DNA of 64,000 nt from Yoonia sp. F2084L (GCF_023015625.1 NZ_JALKAH010000004.1:1-64000), one strand, 5' to 3'; shown: positions 46,463 to 56,415, numbered from the stretch's first letter. Notes: generated from the sequence alone by a model not told the origin. Program-made: numbers and translations.

Positions 46463-47470
46463 ATGAACTACATTACCAAAGCCGTTCTTGCGGCCAGCGT
46501 TGCTGTCGCCGCACCCATGGCGCAGGCACAGGACGCAGAGCCAGCCAGCTATATCCTTGCAACCGCATCCACCGGCGGCACCTATTATCCGGTTGGGGTT
46601 GCCCTTTCAACACTGGTGAAGGTCAAGCTTGAGCCAAGCCAGAAAATCGGCATGTCCGCCATCAGCTCTGCCGGGTCCGGTGAAAATGTCCGCCTGATCC
46701 GTGAAGGCGAAGCGCAATTCGGCATTTTGCAGGGCCTCTTTGGATATTATGCGGCCACCGGCACTGGCCCGGTTGATGAACCACAAGAACACCTGCGTTC
46801 GGTCTCTATGCTGTGGCAGAACGTCGAGCAGTTTGTCGTGGCTTCTGATGTCGCAACAACCGGCACGATCGAAGATATGGTTGCGCTGAAAGGCGAAGGC
46901 ATGGCTTTGGGTCGTCAAAACTCTGGCACTATCGGGTCTAACCGCACTATCATGGCAGGCTTTGGCGTCGATATCGAAACCGACTATGAGCTGGTCTTTG
47001 CAGGCTACGGTCCATCGGCCGAGGCGTTGCAAAACGGTCAGGTCAAAGGGATCAGCACGCCAGCGGGTGTTCCAACGGGTGCAATCAGTCAGTTGATGGC
47101 GTCAGCAGGTGACGGTGTGACGATGTTGGACTTCACGGATGAGCAACTGGCAATGGCCGACGGTGATCGTGGTCTTTGGACGCGCTATGTGATTCCTGCT
47201 GGCACTTATCCGGGCCAGACTGCGGATATCAACACAATCGCGCAGCCGAACTTCCTTGCCACACATGCTGATCTGCCAGAAGAGAACGTCTATCAGATCA
47301 CCAAGACGATCTATGAAAACCTTGCCTTTCTGCAGGCAATCCACCCCGCGACCAAGGCAATGGCGCTAGAGGCGGCGATTGCTGGCCTGCCCGTGCCCCT
47401 GCACCCAGGTGCCGCGCGGTTCTATCAAGAGCAAGGGATTGAAATTCCCGAGCGTCTGATCGCAAACTAA
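46463..47470 (+). CDS. TAXI family TRAP solute-binding protein
   Basis: A 335-residue periplasmic binding protein with a Sec signal (cleavage near AQAQD). The TAXI signature ATASTGGTYYPVGVALSTLVK is at residues ~32-52, with MSAISSAGSGENVRLIREGEAQFGILQG following. TAXI proteins pair with a fused 12+4 helix TRAP permease, encoded next. AGGGAGA precedes the ATG. Known TAXI substrates include glutamate and related acids, but none can be assigned here. Confidence 0.93.
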   Translation: MNYITKAVLAASVAVAAPMAQAQDAEPASYILATASTGGTYYPVGVALSTLVKVKLEPSQKIGMSAISSAGSGENVRLIREGEAQFGILQGLFGYYAATGTGPVDEPQEHLRSVSMLWQNVEQFVVASDVATTGTIEDMVALKGEGMALGRQNSGTIGSNRTIMAGFGVDIETDYELVFAGYGPSAEALQNGQVKGISTPAGVPTGAISQLMASAGDGVTMLDFTDEQLAMADGDRGLWTRYVIPAGTYPGQTADINTIAQPNFLATHADLPEENVYQITKTIYENLAFLQAIHPATKAMALEAAIAGLPVPLHPGAARFYQEQGIEIPERLIAN

Positions 47471-47478
47471 AGATATCG

Positions 47479-47509
47479 CGGCCCGCGCCATAAAGGTGCG
47501 GGCCGTTTT
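47479..47509 (+). terminator. Stem-loop between TAXI binding protein and permease
   Basis: CGGCCCGCGCC pairs with GGTGCGGGCCG (11 bp with one G-T, 5-nt loop), followed by TTTT. Probably a partial terminator that gives more binding protein than permease. Confidence 0.65.
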
Positions 47510-47527
47510 GCATCTAAGGGGACGCAT

Positions 47528-49633
47528 ATGTCTGATGAAACCCCCGTCGAAGCCGCCGCACAGCGTGACTTTACCGGCCTGATCAATACCGCTCTTTCCA
47601 TACTTTGTTTTTTCATTGCGGTTGGGCACATATATGTGGCCTTTGACCCGCTTATTTCCGAATTCCAGCGCAACGCTTATCACTTTGCCGGTTTTGCATT
47701 TCTGGCAGCGGTCCTGAACCCGATGATCCGGGGCAAGACGCGCAGCAAACCGATGCTGGCGTTTGATCTGACGTTAGGTGTGCTGGTGGCCATGGCCGCC
47801 ATCTACATGCCCTTTGCTGAACAAGGGATTTACGACCGGGGCGTCAAATTCTCGGCCCTTGATTGGATTGCTGCGGTGATCTGTATCATTGGCGCGATTG
47901 AGCTGACGCGCCGCCTGACCGGATGGGTCATCCCCTGTCTGATTATCATCGCCATTTCTTATGTTGGCTGGTGGGGCCAGTTGATTGGGGGCGTGTTTTC
48001 GTTTCCGGGGCTCAGTTGGGAATCTATCGCGTTTCGCTCGATCTTTGGCGATGACGCGATGTTTGGCACGATTGCGCGGATTTCTTCGACTTTCGTGTTT
48101 CTGTTTATCATCTTTGGCGCGTTCCTATTGCGGTCAGGCGCCGGTGATTTTGTCATCAACATCGCCCGCGCGATTGCCGGACGTTTGGTTGGTGGTCCGG
48201 GGATCGTGGCCGTGATTGCATCCGGTTTGACCGGGACTATTTCGGGATCTGCTGTGGCCAACACCGCATCCACCGGTGTCATTACAATCCCGCTTATGAA
48301 AAAGGCGGGCTTTCCACCAAAATTCGCAGGCGGGGTTGAGGCCGCGTCTTCCACAGGTGGCCAGTTGATGCCGCCCATCATGGGTGCCGGTGCCTTTGTG
48401 ATGGCCAGCTTCACACAGATTCCCTACGAGACCATTGTTGCGGTCGCGGCACTCCCTGCCTTGCTTTATTTCCTCTCGGTTGTCTTCTTCGTTCGCATCG
48501 AAGCCCGCCGTCTGGGCCTGAAACCGATGGAGAGTGATGGCGAAACAATCGGCTCTGCTTTCAAGAAAGGCGGCGCAAGCTTTGTAATACCCATTGGGGG
48601 TTTGATCGCGATGCTGGTGTCGGGCTTTACACCCGCCTATGCCGCAGTCTTTGGCATTCTGGCAGTGATTGCATCCAGCTGGTTGACCCAGAACCCCATG
48701 GGACCGCGCGCGGTGTTTGAAGCGCTGGTAATGGGCACCAAGGGTATGATCATGACGGCTGTGTTGCTGTGCGCCGTCGGCCTTGTGGTCAATGTGATCG
48801 CGACCGCAGGCATCGGTAACACCTTCAGCCTGATGATCGCGGACTGGGCAGGTGGCAATCTGTTGATCGCTATCGTCATGGTCGCGATTGCCAGCCTTGT
48901 GCTGGGCATGGGCCTGCCTGTGACGGCCGCCTATATCGTGCTTGCCACGCTGTCGGCTCCTGCGCTTGCGGGCATGATCTCGGACCGGTTTGTGATCGAA
49001 GCTTTGGCCGCTGGTACATTGGGTGACGCAGGCAATGCGGTGTTGATGTTTGGCGTGCCGGACCCATCCGTGCTGGCAGGCGCACTGGCCACTGAAGAGG
49101 CCACAGCGATCATTCGCGCCCTCCCCTTAGAGGTCGCGGCCCCTTTGCGCGATCTGGTTGTGCCACAAGAAGTGGCCGTGGCGGGTATTCTATCGGCGCA
49201 TATGATCATCTTTTGGCTCAGCCAAGACAGTAACGTCACACCTCCGGTCGCGCTCGCCGCATTCACTGCGGCTGCCATTGCAAAGGCACCGGCCATGGCC
49301 ACTGGCTTTGCCAGCTGGAAGCTCGCCAAGGGACTATACATCGTGCCGCTGATGATGGCCTACACGCCCTTCCTGTCAGGAGATTGGGGTGTGATGCTGG
49401 TGATCTTCGCCTTTGGCGTTATCGGCATTTACGGGCTGGCTGGGGCGTTGCAAGGGTGTATGGAAACACCGTTAAACCCGGTGTTGCGCATCGTGGCAGG
49501 GGTTGCAGGCGCAGCCTGTATCTGGCCTGCGCCGCTTTGGGTGCATCTGGCGGCCGCGGCTGTAGTGATCTTGCTGGTGCTCTACAATGCGCGGCAAGCG
49601 CCCGTTGCCATGGCCGAGCGTGACCTTGCGTGA
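47528..49633 (+). CDS. TAXI-type TRAP transporter fused permease (DctQM)
   Basis: A 701-residue membrane protein combining the small (4-helix) and large (12-helix) TRAP subunits. Motifs: FAFLAAVLNPMI near the start, SGSAVANTASTGVITIPLMKKAGF, EAASSTGGQLMPPIMGAGAFVMA, GMGLPVTAAYIVLATLSAPAL, and SNVTPPVALAAFTAAAIAK. Each motif is typical of the 4TM/12TM family. It forms one transporter with the preceding TAXI protein. The stop overlaps the GFA gene (GTGA). Confidence 0.93.
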   Translation: MSDETPVEAAAQRDFTGLINTALSILCFFIAVGHIYVAFDPLISEFQRNAYHFAGFAFLAAVLNPMIRGKTRSKPMLAFDLTLGVLVAMAAIYMPFAEQGIYDRGVKFSALDWIAAVICIIGAIELTRRLTGWVIPCLIIIAISYVGWWGQLIGGVFSFPGLSWESIAFRSIFGDDAMFGTIARISSTFVFLFIIFGAFLLRSGAGDFVINIARAIAGRLVGGPGIVAVIASGLTGTISGSAVANTASTGVITIPLMKKAGFPPKFAGGVEAASSTGGQLMPPIMGAGAFVMASFTQIPYETIVAVAALPALLYFLSVVFFVRIEARRLGLKPMESDGETIGSAFKKGGASFVIPIGGLIAMLVSGFTPAYAAVFGILAVIASSWLTQNPMGPRAVFEALVMGTKGMIMTAVLLCAVGLVVNVIATAGIGNTFSLMIADWAGGNLLIAIVMVAIASLVLGMGLPVTAAYIVLATLSAPALAGMISDRFVIEALAAGTLGDAGNAVLMFGVPDPSVLAGALATEEATAIIRALPLEVAAPLRDLVVPQEVAVAGILSAHMIIFWLSQDSNVTPPVALAAFTAAAIAKAPAMATGFASWKLAKGLYIVPLMMAYTPFLSGDWGVMLVIFAFGVIGIYGLAGALQGCMETPLNPVLRIVAGVAGAACIWPAPLWVHLAAAAVVILLVLYNARQAPVAMAERDLA

Positions 49634-50013
49634 CACATAAAGGCAGTTGTCTGTGCGGGATGATCACCTTCACCGTTACAGGTGACTTACCCGGCCTGAG
49701 CGCCTGCCACTGCACAGCCTGCCGCAAGCACTCGGGGCATTATGAGGCATCTGTCGATGTCGCGCGTTCGGCCCTCAAAGTGTCCGGTGAGACGCATGTG
49801 AAATGGTATCAATCGTCCGAAAAGGTACGCCGGGGGTTTTGCGGTCATTGCGGGTCGACGCTGTTTTGGGACCCGATCTTTCAGGATTGGACGGCCATTG
49901 CGATGGGCGCATTTGATACCCCGACCGGAACGCAGATCGAGCGGCACATCTTTGTGTCTGAGAAAGGTGATTACTATACGATCACAGACGGCTTGCCGCA
50001 AAACGAACGCTGA
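49630..50013 (+). CDS. GFA (glutathione-dependent formaldehyde-activating)/CENP-V domain protein
   Basis: A 127-residue zinc-binding protein with the GFA cysteines: GSCLCGMITF, SACHCTACRKHSGHYEA, and FCGHCGSTLFW. The family takes its name from a formaldehyde-glutathione adduct enzyme, but most small members have no proven reaction. The start is a GTG overlapping the permease stop. Confidence 0.88.
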   Translation: MTHKGSCLCGMITFTVTGDLPGLSACHCTACRKHSGHYEASVDVARSALKVSGETHVKWYQSSEKVRRGFCGHCGSTLFWDPIFQDWTAIAMGAFDTPTGTQIERHIFVSEKGDYYTITDGLPQNER

Positions 50014-50042
50014 ACGCCGTCTTTCTTCGTCCAATCAAACTT

Positions 50043-50053
50043 CCGCCGGAGGC
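50043..50053 (-). repeat. Copy 2 of dispersed GCCTCCGGCGG element
   Basis: The minus strand reads GATGCCTCCGGCGGAAGTTT; the 11-bp core equals the copies at 4431 and 58506. Lies just after the GFA gene. Confidence 0.5.
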
Positions 50054-50100
50054 ATCGAAGTCTTGCAACACGCGGCGGTCTTTGTTTGACACGCCGCACA

Positions 50101-50130
50101 AAAAAGGCGGCCCCGCCGGACCGCCTTTTT
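50101..50130. terminator. Bidirectional terminator between GFA and degP genes
   Basis: AAAAAGGCGG and CCGCCTTTTT form perfect 10-bp arms around a 10-nt loop, with A- and T-runs for both strands. It lies between two convergent genes. Confidence 0.85.
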
Positions 50131-50149
50131 CTACATTTCCAGACGGGTC

Positions 50150-51631
50150 TTACTCTTCCAAAACAAGCGCCACAAACCGTGGATCACCGCCGCGCCGCAC
50201 CAGCAGCAAGAGCGATTTGCGCCCTGCTTCGGTCGCCGCTTCGATCCGCTCTTCCAGATCGGAAACCGATGCGACAGGTTCCTGCCCGGCCTCGGTGATC
50301 ACGTCACCTTCCAACAGGCCTTTGGATGCCGCCTCAGAGTCCGGGTTGATCGCGGTGATCACCAGTCCTGTATCGACCGAAAGCGAAAACTGGTCAGTCA
50401 GGTCTGGTGTGATTTCTGACAACGTCAGACCAAGAATTTCAGACTGCTCTGGTGCGGCTTCTTCCTCGGTTGAGGCAGGGAAAGCCACTGCTTCGGATGT
50501 CTCGCGACGTCCCAGAACAACGATCAGGTCTTCCATGTCGCCGTCACGCAGGACGGCGACGGGCACTTCTTTACCGACAGGGGAATTCCCAACGATACGG
50601 ACCAATTCGCGGGTGTCTTCGATCTCGATGCCGTCAAAGTTCAGGATCACGTCGCCGGCGAGCATGCCTGCGTTTTCAGCCGGGCCAGCAGGCACATCCG
50701 TGACCAGCGCACCACGGGCCAGATCAAGCCCTTCGATCGCTTCGACCATATCGGGGGTTACGTCCTGAATACGGACACCCAACCAACCGCGGCGGGTTTC
50801 GCCAAACTCGATCAGTTGATCGACCACATTCGTAACAACGGCAGAGGACATCGCAAAGCCAATACCGATCGAGCCGCCATTGGGCGAAAGGATCGCTGTG
50901 TTTACACCGATGACTTCGCCAACCATGTTGAACAATGGCCCGCCCGAGTTACCACGGTTGATCGCCGCATCCGTCTGGATGTAGTCATCGTAGGTGCCGG
51001 AAAGCGCACGGTCACGCGCGGACACGATACCGGCTGAGACCGAGAAGCCTTGACCAAGCGGGTTACCCATGGCCATGACCCAGTCGCCCACGCGCGAACC
51101 TTCGGCGGTGCTGTCACCGAATTCGACAAATGGCAGACCATCAAGATCAACCTTGAGTACGGCAATATCTGTGTTTGGGTCTGTGCCGATCAACTCGGCT
51201 GGCACACCAGGTTCACCGCCGGGGTAGAATTCGATCAGGATCTCATCTGCGCCCTCAATCACGTGATTGTTGGTGACGATAAAGCCGTCCTCCGAGATCA
51301 CGAAACCGGAGCCAAGCGCGGATGATCTGCGCTGGCCTTGACCGGGACCACGATCAAGGTCGTTGAAGAAATCCTCAAATGGTGACCCTTCCGGCACAAG
51401 ACCTTGCGGGCCTGTGCGGCCAGCGATTGTGGTGCTGGTTGTGATGTTCACCACCGATGGGCTGACTTGTTCGGCCAAGTCGGCGAAAGTTGCGGGACGG
51501 TTTTGCGCATTGGCAAAAGTCACCTGCGCCAGAACCAACGCGAACGCTGTGGCCAATGTCGTCACGAACGCCATAAGCAAACGGCGCGCGTGTTGCTGGT
51601 CTTGTTGAATTGCGATTGCCTTGGACTTCAC
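50150..51631 (-). CDS. degP: Do-family periplasmic serine protease (DegP/HtrA)
   Basis: A 493-residue protease/chaperone. An N-terminal membrane-targeting segment is followed by the trypsin-like domain with catalytic His123 (VTNNHVIEG), Asp155 (DPNTDIAVLKV) and Ser229 (INRGNSGGPLF), then two PDZ domains (LGVRIQDVTPDMVEA... and GLVITAINPDSEAASKGL). The start is set at a GTG at 51631 because AAGGAG lies nine bases before it inside the longer open frame that begins at 51658. It follows hflK-hflC on the same strand; the HflKC complex and this protease both act in envelope protein quality control. Confidence 0.94.
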   Translation of the reverse strand: MKSKAIAIQQDQQHARRLLMAFVTTLATAFALVLAQVTFANAQNRPATFADLAEQVSPSVVNITTSTTIAGRTGPQGLVPEGSPFEDFFNDLDRGPGQGQRRSSALGSGFVISEDGFIVTNNHVIEGADEILIEFYPGGEPGVPAELIGTDPNTDIAVLKVDLDGLPFVEFGDSTAEGSRVGDWVMAMGNPLGQGFSVSAGIVSARDRALSGTYDDYIQTDAAINRGNSGGPLFNMVGEVIGVNTAILSPNGGSIGIGFAMSSAVVTNVVDQLIEFGETRRGWLGVRIQDVTPDMVEAIEGLDLARGALVTDVPAGPAENAGMLAGDVILNFDGIEIEDTRELVRIVGNSPVGKEVPVAVLRDGDMEDLIVVLGRRETSEAVAFPASTEEEAAPEQSEILGLTLSEITPDLTDQFSLSVDTGLVITAINPDSEAASKGLLEGDVITEAGQEPVASVSDLEERIEAATEAGRKSLLLLVRRGGDPRFVALVLEE

Positions 51632-51827
51632 GGGGCAAATCTCCTTTGTCTTGGACATGGGGCCGCTCTACTGCTGCCCTTTTCACTTACTGATGTTCTA
51701 TGTAGGGCGCGATTTGTGCAACGCAAACTTCGCTACTCACCGCTCAATTGGACGTGATTTCTCGTGTTTGCTTTGAAACGTTCGCAGATTGTATCGTGCA
51801 AAAGGCAAATGCGGGGCATTGGACAAA

Positions 51828-51855
51828 AAAGGGCCAGCACAATGGCTGGCCCTTT
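51828..51855 (-). terminator. Hairpin between hflC and degP
   Basis: AAGGGCCAGC-type arms: on the plus strand AAAGGGCCAGC pairs with GCTGGCCCTTT around a 6-nt loop, with an A-run at 51825-51830 that becomes U-run in the minus-strand RNA. It ends or attenuates hflKC transcription before degP. Confidence 0.75.
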
Positions 51856-51876
51856 CTATCGTTCAATGCAAAGCGC

Positions 51877-52758
51877 TTACTGGCCCGCCGCGCGCCCCTC
51901 GTCGGACTTCAGATAGTTGAAGAACTCATTATCCGGCGATAGCACCATAGTAGAATTGCCCGGTGTCAGTGACCGCTGATAGGCTGTCATGGACCGGTAG
52001 AACTCAAAGAATTCTGGATCACGCCCAAAGGCGGACGCAAAAATCTCGTTCCGCTGCGCGTCTGCTTCACCTTGGATGATCTGCCCTTCGCGTTCGGCCT
52101 CGGACACCAGTTCGATCACAGTACGATCTGCACCGGCACGAATTCGCTGTGCGGCTTCGTTACCGCGCGCACGCTCGTCTGCGGCTTCCCGGTCCCGTTC
52201 GGCCTTCATACGCTCATAAGTGGCGTTCAGGTTTTCTGGTGGCAGGTCTGTGCGCTTCAAGCGCACGTCGATGACTTGCAAGCCCAGCGCCTGCGCTTCG
52301 GCGATGGCCGAGTTCCGGATACGCAGCATGAGCGCTGCACGATCAACCGACAGGATGTCGTTGGATGACACCGAACCCAGAACCTCACGTGTTTCAGCAC
52401 GCAGGATACTGTCAAGACGACGGGCCGCGGCCTCTTCGCCGCCGGCACCAACGGCGCGGCGGAACTGCTCGACATCGGCAATCCGGTAGCGGGCAAAGGC
52501 ATCGACAACCAAACGGCGATCGTCAGAAGGCGTCACTTCGAGCGGTTCCAGATCACGGCTGAGGATACGGTCGTCATAGCGCACGACCTCTTGGATCAGC
52601 GGGATTTTGAAACCAAGCCCTGGTTCTTCCTGCACACGGACGATCTGACCAAACTGGAGCACCAGCGCCTTTTCACGTTCGTCCACGATAAAGACCGAAG
52701 ACAACGCACCGATCACGACAACCGCAACTGCGGGTAAAAGAAATGCTGACTTACGCAT
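51877..52758 (-). CDS. hflC: HflC, membrane protease regulator subunit
   Basis: A 293-residue SPFH-domain protein with one N-terminal membrane anchor (SAFLLPAVAVVVIGALSSVFIV) and VDEREKALVLQFGQIVRVQEEPGLGFKIPL, the HflC hallmark. The C-terminal helix region includes ERDREAADERARGNEAAQRIRA. With HflK it forms the cage around FtsH. The start touches the hflK stop (overlap of one base). Confidence 0.95.
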   Translation of the reverse strand: MRKSAFLLPAVAVVVIGALSSVFIVDEREKALVLQFGQIVRVQEEPGLGFKIPLIQEVVRYDDRILSRDLEPLEVTPSDDRRLVVDAFARYRIADVEQFRRAVGAGGEEAAARRLDSILRAETREVLGSVSSNDILSVDRAALMLRIRNSAIAEAQALGLQVIDVRLKRTDLPPENLNATYERMKAERDREAADERARGNEAAQRIRAGADRTVIELVSEAEREGQIIQGEADAQRNEIFASAFGRDPEFFEFYRSMTAYQRSLTPGNSTMVLSPDNEFFNYLKSDEGRAAGQ

Positions 52759-53906
52759 TAGTTCGTTCCTCCAGCGGGCGCAGGTGTACGGCGCAATTCA
52801 TTGAGCGGCAGATATGGGACAACGCCTTGTCCGCCCGCGCTTCCCTCATCAAGTAGGATGATGTCGACGCCACCAAGGACGCTTTCCATGGTTTCCAGAT
52901 AAAGACGCTTGCGCGTTACCTCAGGCGCCTGCTCATATTCGCCCAAAACGGCAAGGAAACGGCTGGCTTCACCTGTTGCTTCATTGACGACGCGGGCGCG
53001 GTAACCTTCGGCTTCTTCAAGAATTTGTGCCGCCTGACCACGCGCTTCTGCAACCACCTGGTTGGCATAGGCGTCGGCCACGTTCTGTACCCGATCACGC
53101 TCTTGTTCGGCATCCTGAACGGCGCGGAAAGAGGCGATAACAGGTTCTGGCGGATCGGCTTTGTCGAAGTTGACACGAATGATCGTCACGCCGCTTGTGT
53201 AGATATCAAGCGTGTCCTGGATCGACTCGCGCAAGCGGTCGGCAATCGCGCCACGGTCCCGGTTCAGGATCGGTGCCAGCTCTGACTGTGAAATAATCTC
53301 GCGCATCGCGGACTCAGCTGTTGCCTCAATCGTCTGCGGAGGGTTTGCGAGGTTAAAGAGATAGAGTTGCGGATCAGCAATGTTCCAGACAACCTGAAAG
53401 TCGATGTCCACGATGTTTTCATCACCAGTCAGCATCAAACCAGCGTCGCCGCCTGTCCGGCTCACGCCGATGTCGATGTTACGCTCGGTTGTGACTGCGA
53501 TGACTTCACGGGTCACGATCGGCCAAGGCGCAAAGTTTAGCCCTGGCTCACCAACGGCGAAGAATTCACCCAAGAAAAGTTCAACTGACTTTTCTTCCGG
53601 CCGGACTGTGTAGAACGACGCATAAAGCCACAATGCAATGACGCCAAGAATACCCAAACCGACTGTACCGCGTGTGATCTGGGGGCCACCGCCACCACCG
53701 CCTCCGGAGCGTTTGCTGCCATCACCGCCACCGCCCATCAGGACGCGGAGTTGCTCTTTGCCCTTGTTGACCAGTTCATCAATCTCGGGGATGCCCGGGC
53801 CGTCATTATTTGGCTTACGACCACCACTGTCGCGGTCATCATCGTTCCTGCCGCCCGAACCGTTGTTTCCACCGCCGCCCCAAGGGCCACCGTTATTTCC
53901 TGCCAT
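52758..53906 (-). CDS. hflK: HflK, membrane protease regulator subunit
   Basis: A 382-residue SPFH protein with a glycine-rich N-terminal tail (residues 1-75), one membrane segment (VGLGILGVIALWLYASFYTV) and the SPFH core (VRPEEKSVELFLGEF, GLNFAPWPIVTREV). The alpha-helical part includes VVAEARGQAAQILEEAEGYRARVV. Partner of HflC. The long glycine tail is normal in the family. An apparent proline-rich plus-strand frame here is only its antisense. Confidence 0.95.
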   Translation of the reverse strand: MAGNNGGPWGGGGNNGSGGRNDDDRDSGGRKPNNDGPGIPEIDELVNKGKEQLRVLMGGGGDGSKRSGGGGGGGPQITRGTVGLGILGVIALWLYASFYTVRPEEKSVELFLGEFFAVGEPGLNFAPWPIVTREVIAVTTERNIDIGVSRTGGDAGLMLTGDENIVDIDFQVVWNIADPQLYLFNLANPPQTIEATAESAMREIISQSELAPILNRDRGAIADRLRESIQDTLDIYTSGVTIIRVNFDKADPPEPVIASFRAVQDAEQERDRVQNVADAYANQVVAEARGQAAQILEEAEGYRARVVNEATGEASRFLAVLGEYEQAPEVTRKRLYLETMESVLGGVDIILLDEGSAGGQGVVPYLPLNELRRTPAPAGGTN

Positions 53907-53984
53907 TGTTTCCTATGCTTCCTTTTAGCGATACCCCACCACCGCGGGCTGTCATTGTGCCATGTGTGGCTTGATTTGTCGAAA

Positions 53985-55421
53985 TCAAGCGGTCCGCATG
54001 GGTTCCTTCATGGTCACCAGTTCTTCGGCCATTGTGGGGTGCACCGCAACAGTCCGATCAAAGTCTTCTTTTGTGGCACCCATCTTGACCGCAATTCCAG
54101 CCAGTTGGATCATTTCGCCCGCATGATCTGCGACGATATGACAGCCTAACACCTTGCGCGTCTCAACGCTGACCACAAGCTTCATCAACACTCTGTCATC
54201 ACGCCCGGCAAAGGCATGGTTCATCGGTTTGAACGAGGTGCAATAAATCTCAACCGGTTCAATCTCGCGCGCTTCTTCCTCGGTCAGGCCAACAGTACCC
54301 AGTTCAGGCTGCGTGAAGACCGCAGATGGGATCAATTCGTGATCCACCGGCGTCGGGTTGCCTTTGAATACGGTTTCCACAAAGGCCATGCCTTCGCGGA
54401 TCGCCACGGGCGTCAGCTGCACCCGGTTGGTGACATCGCCGATGGCATATATCGAGGGCACTGCGGTTTGGCTGAATTCATCAACAACAATCTCGCCTCG
54501 GCGCCCGACCTCAACGCCGGCGGCCTGAAGTCCCATGTCTTCGGTGTTCGGCGACCGCCCGGTTGCGAACATGACCTGATCATAGACGTTTTCAGTACCG
54601 TTGGTCGCCTTCACCCAAATACCCTTACCGTTCCCTGCACCCGACATGGCAACGGGTCGTCCGCCCTCCATCGGGACACCCTGTGTTGCACCCGCGAGAT
54701 CATCATCTGTCGCTTCGCGCATTTCAACGATGTTGGTGCCCAGATGCAGGTCAACACCTTTGGCGCGCATGCCTTCCGCGACCAGACCGCGTGCCTCGTC
54801 GTCAAAACCGCGCAGGATCTGCGCGCCGCGATAGAATTGGGTCACTTGGACGCCAAGCCCGTTCAGGATGCCTGCAAATTCAGACGCGATGTAACCACCG
54901 CCGATGATCAGGATGGATTTGGGCATCTCCTTGAGCTGAAATATCTCATTCGAGGTGATACCCAGTTCGGCCCCCGGCATGTCGGGGATCACAGGGCGCC
55001 CGCCTGTTGCCACAAGGATATGTTTGGCAGTGACCTCTTTGCCGGTCGACAAGGTGACAGTATGCGGGTCCTTGAGCTTGGCCCGCGCATCGACGATTTC
55101 GACGTTGGAGCCTTCCAGCAGCTTGCGGTAAATCCCTTCAAGCCGGTCGAGTTCGGAATTCAGTTTCGTACTGAACCGGGGCCAGTCAAAGGGTCCGTCC
55201 TGCACGTCCCAGCCGTAGGCGCGGGCGTCATCGAACATTTCCGAATAACCGGACGCAAAGACCATCAGCTTTTTGGGCACGCAGCCCCGGATCACGCAAG
55301 TCCCGCCCATGCGGTATTCCTCGGCCAGCGCCACTTTGGCCCCGGTTGCGGATGCCACACGCGCGGCACGCACACCGCCAGAGCCGCCCCCAATGACGAA
55401 AAGGTCATAGTCAAAAGTCAT
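53985..55421 (-). CDS. gor: Glutathione-disulfide reductase
   Basis: A 478-residue FAD/NADPH flavoenzyme. FAD site FVIGGGSGGVRAAR, redox cysteines Cys42 and Cys47 (GGTCVIRGCVPKKL), NADPH site LIIGGGYIASEFAGIL, and the C-terminal AVHPTMAEELVTM with the active-site histidine. Adapted residues for NADPH use are consistent with glutathione rather than trypanothione or mercury substrates. Next to a GST gene and the KefC-like antiporter elsewhere in the window, it fits a glutathione-based redox system. Confidence 0.94.
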   Translation of the reverse strand: MTFDYDLFVIGGGSGGVRAARVASATGAKVALAEEYRMGGTCVIRGCVPKKLMVFASGYSEMFDDARAYGWDVQDGPFDWPRFSTKLNSELDRLEGIYRKLLEGSNVEIVDARAKLKDPHTVTLSTGKEVTAKHILVATGGRPVIPDMPGAELGITSNEIFQLKEMPKSILIIGGGYIASEFAGILNGLGVQVTQFYRGAQILRGFDDEARGLVAEGMRAKGVDLHLGTNIVEMREATDDDLAGATQGVPMEGGRPVAMSGAGNGKGIWVKATNGTENVYDQVMFATGRSPNTEDMGLQAAGVEVGRRGEIVVDEFSQTAVPSIYAIGDVTNRVQLTPVAIREGMAFVETVFKGNPTPVDHELIPSAVFTQPELGTVGLTEEEAREIEPVEIYCTSFKPMNHAFAGRDDRVLMKLVVSVETRKVLGCHIVADHAGEMIQLAGIAVKMGATKEDFDRTVAVHPTMAEELVTMKEPMRTA

Positions 55422-55461
55422 GAAGCAGGCTCCGATATTCTAAAGGTCAGGACACAGCAGG

Positions 55462-56250
55462 TCAGTCGGCCATATCCGAAAAGATGTTCTCATCGTCCAG
55501 CACCTCGAAACGGACAACATCAGAGGTGTCATTCGTGATATCACGGGTCGTCACTGTGCCGTCAGCGTGGCCGACGATGACAACATCACAGATGTCGATG
55601 AACAATCCATTTTCAACCACGCCGGGGATCTGATTGATCACAAGGCTGAGTTGGCGCGGATTGCCGATGCGCTTGAGGTGCAGATCAAGGATAAAATTGC
55701 CCTCGTCGGTGACGAACGGTTCATCACCCTGCATCCGCTGCACGACCTCATTGCCCAGCACATCCATGCCGGTCAACGTTTCGGCAATCAGGTTTTGGGT
55801 GATGGGCAGACCAAAGGGAACCACCTCAAGCGGCAAGGGAAACGCACCAAGTGTGTCGACCTTCTTGCTGGCATCCGCGATGACGATCATGCGGTCACTG
55901 GCTGTCGCCACGATTTTTTCGCGCAAGTGCGCCCCGCCGCCGCCTTTGATCAGCGTCAGTTCATCGTCATATTCATCTGTGCCGTCGATGGTGATATCGA
56001 GCCATTTCGCCTCATCCAGGGCGATCACATCAATGCCAACATCGCGCGCCAGCTTTGCGGTGCGGTTGGATGTCGGCACACCTTTGATCTTGAGCCCTTC
56101 TTCACGGACCATTTCGCCAAGGCATTGCACAAGCCAGGCGGCGGTTGATCCGGTGCCAAGGCCAACCTTCATGCCAGACGTGACGTATTCGCTGGCTTGT
56201 TTGGCTGCCACAAACTTTGCCTTGTCGATCGGGGACAACTGACCGCCCAT
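55462..56250 (-). CDS. rpiA: Ribose-5-phosphate isomerase A
   Basis: A 262-residue enzyme interconverting ribose-5-phosphate and ribulose-5-phosphate. Motifs: GLGTGSTAAWLV (phosphate binding), DITIDGTDEYDDELTLIKGGGGAHLREKIVA (split: TIDGTDEYD; KGGGGAHLREKI), and VVDVDGTVTTRDI-like end region. The ATG at 56250 is preferred to 56265. It lies 40 nt upstream of gor in the same direction, probably one transcript. Confidence 0.93.
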   Translation of the reverse strand: MGGQLSPIDKAKFVAAKQASEYVTSGMKVGLGTGSTAAWLVQCLGEMVREEGLKIKGVPTSNRTAKLARDVGIDVIALDEAKWLDITIDGTDEYDDELTLIKGGGGAHLREKIVATASDRMIVIADASKKVDTLGAFPLPLEVVPFGLPITQNLIAETLTGMDVLGNEVVQRMQGDEPFVTDEGNFILDLHLKRIGNPRQLSLVINQIPGVVENGLFIDICDVVIVGHADGTVTTRDITNDTSDVVRFEVLDDENIFSDMAD

Positions 56251-56415
56251 GATACCCACTCCCAAATGCGTTTGGCGTGCTTATAGGCAAGATTGCAGCG
56301 GGGTGCGAGGCCCCAAATGACCATAAGACACACCAAAAGAGATCAGGCGCATTTTCTTTGGTGAAACGTCGCATTTGGCTAGCCCGACAAGCGGGGGATC
56401 AGATAGCCAGTCTGC

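Noticed and set aside
53638..53928. Proline-rich plus-strand frame
   Set aside because: It is the antisense of the glycine-rich N-terminal tail of HflK.
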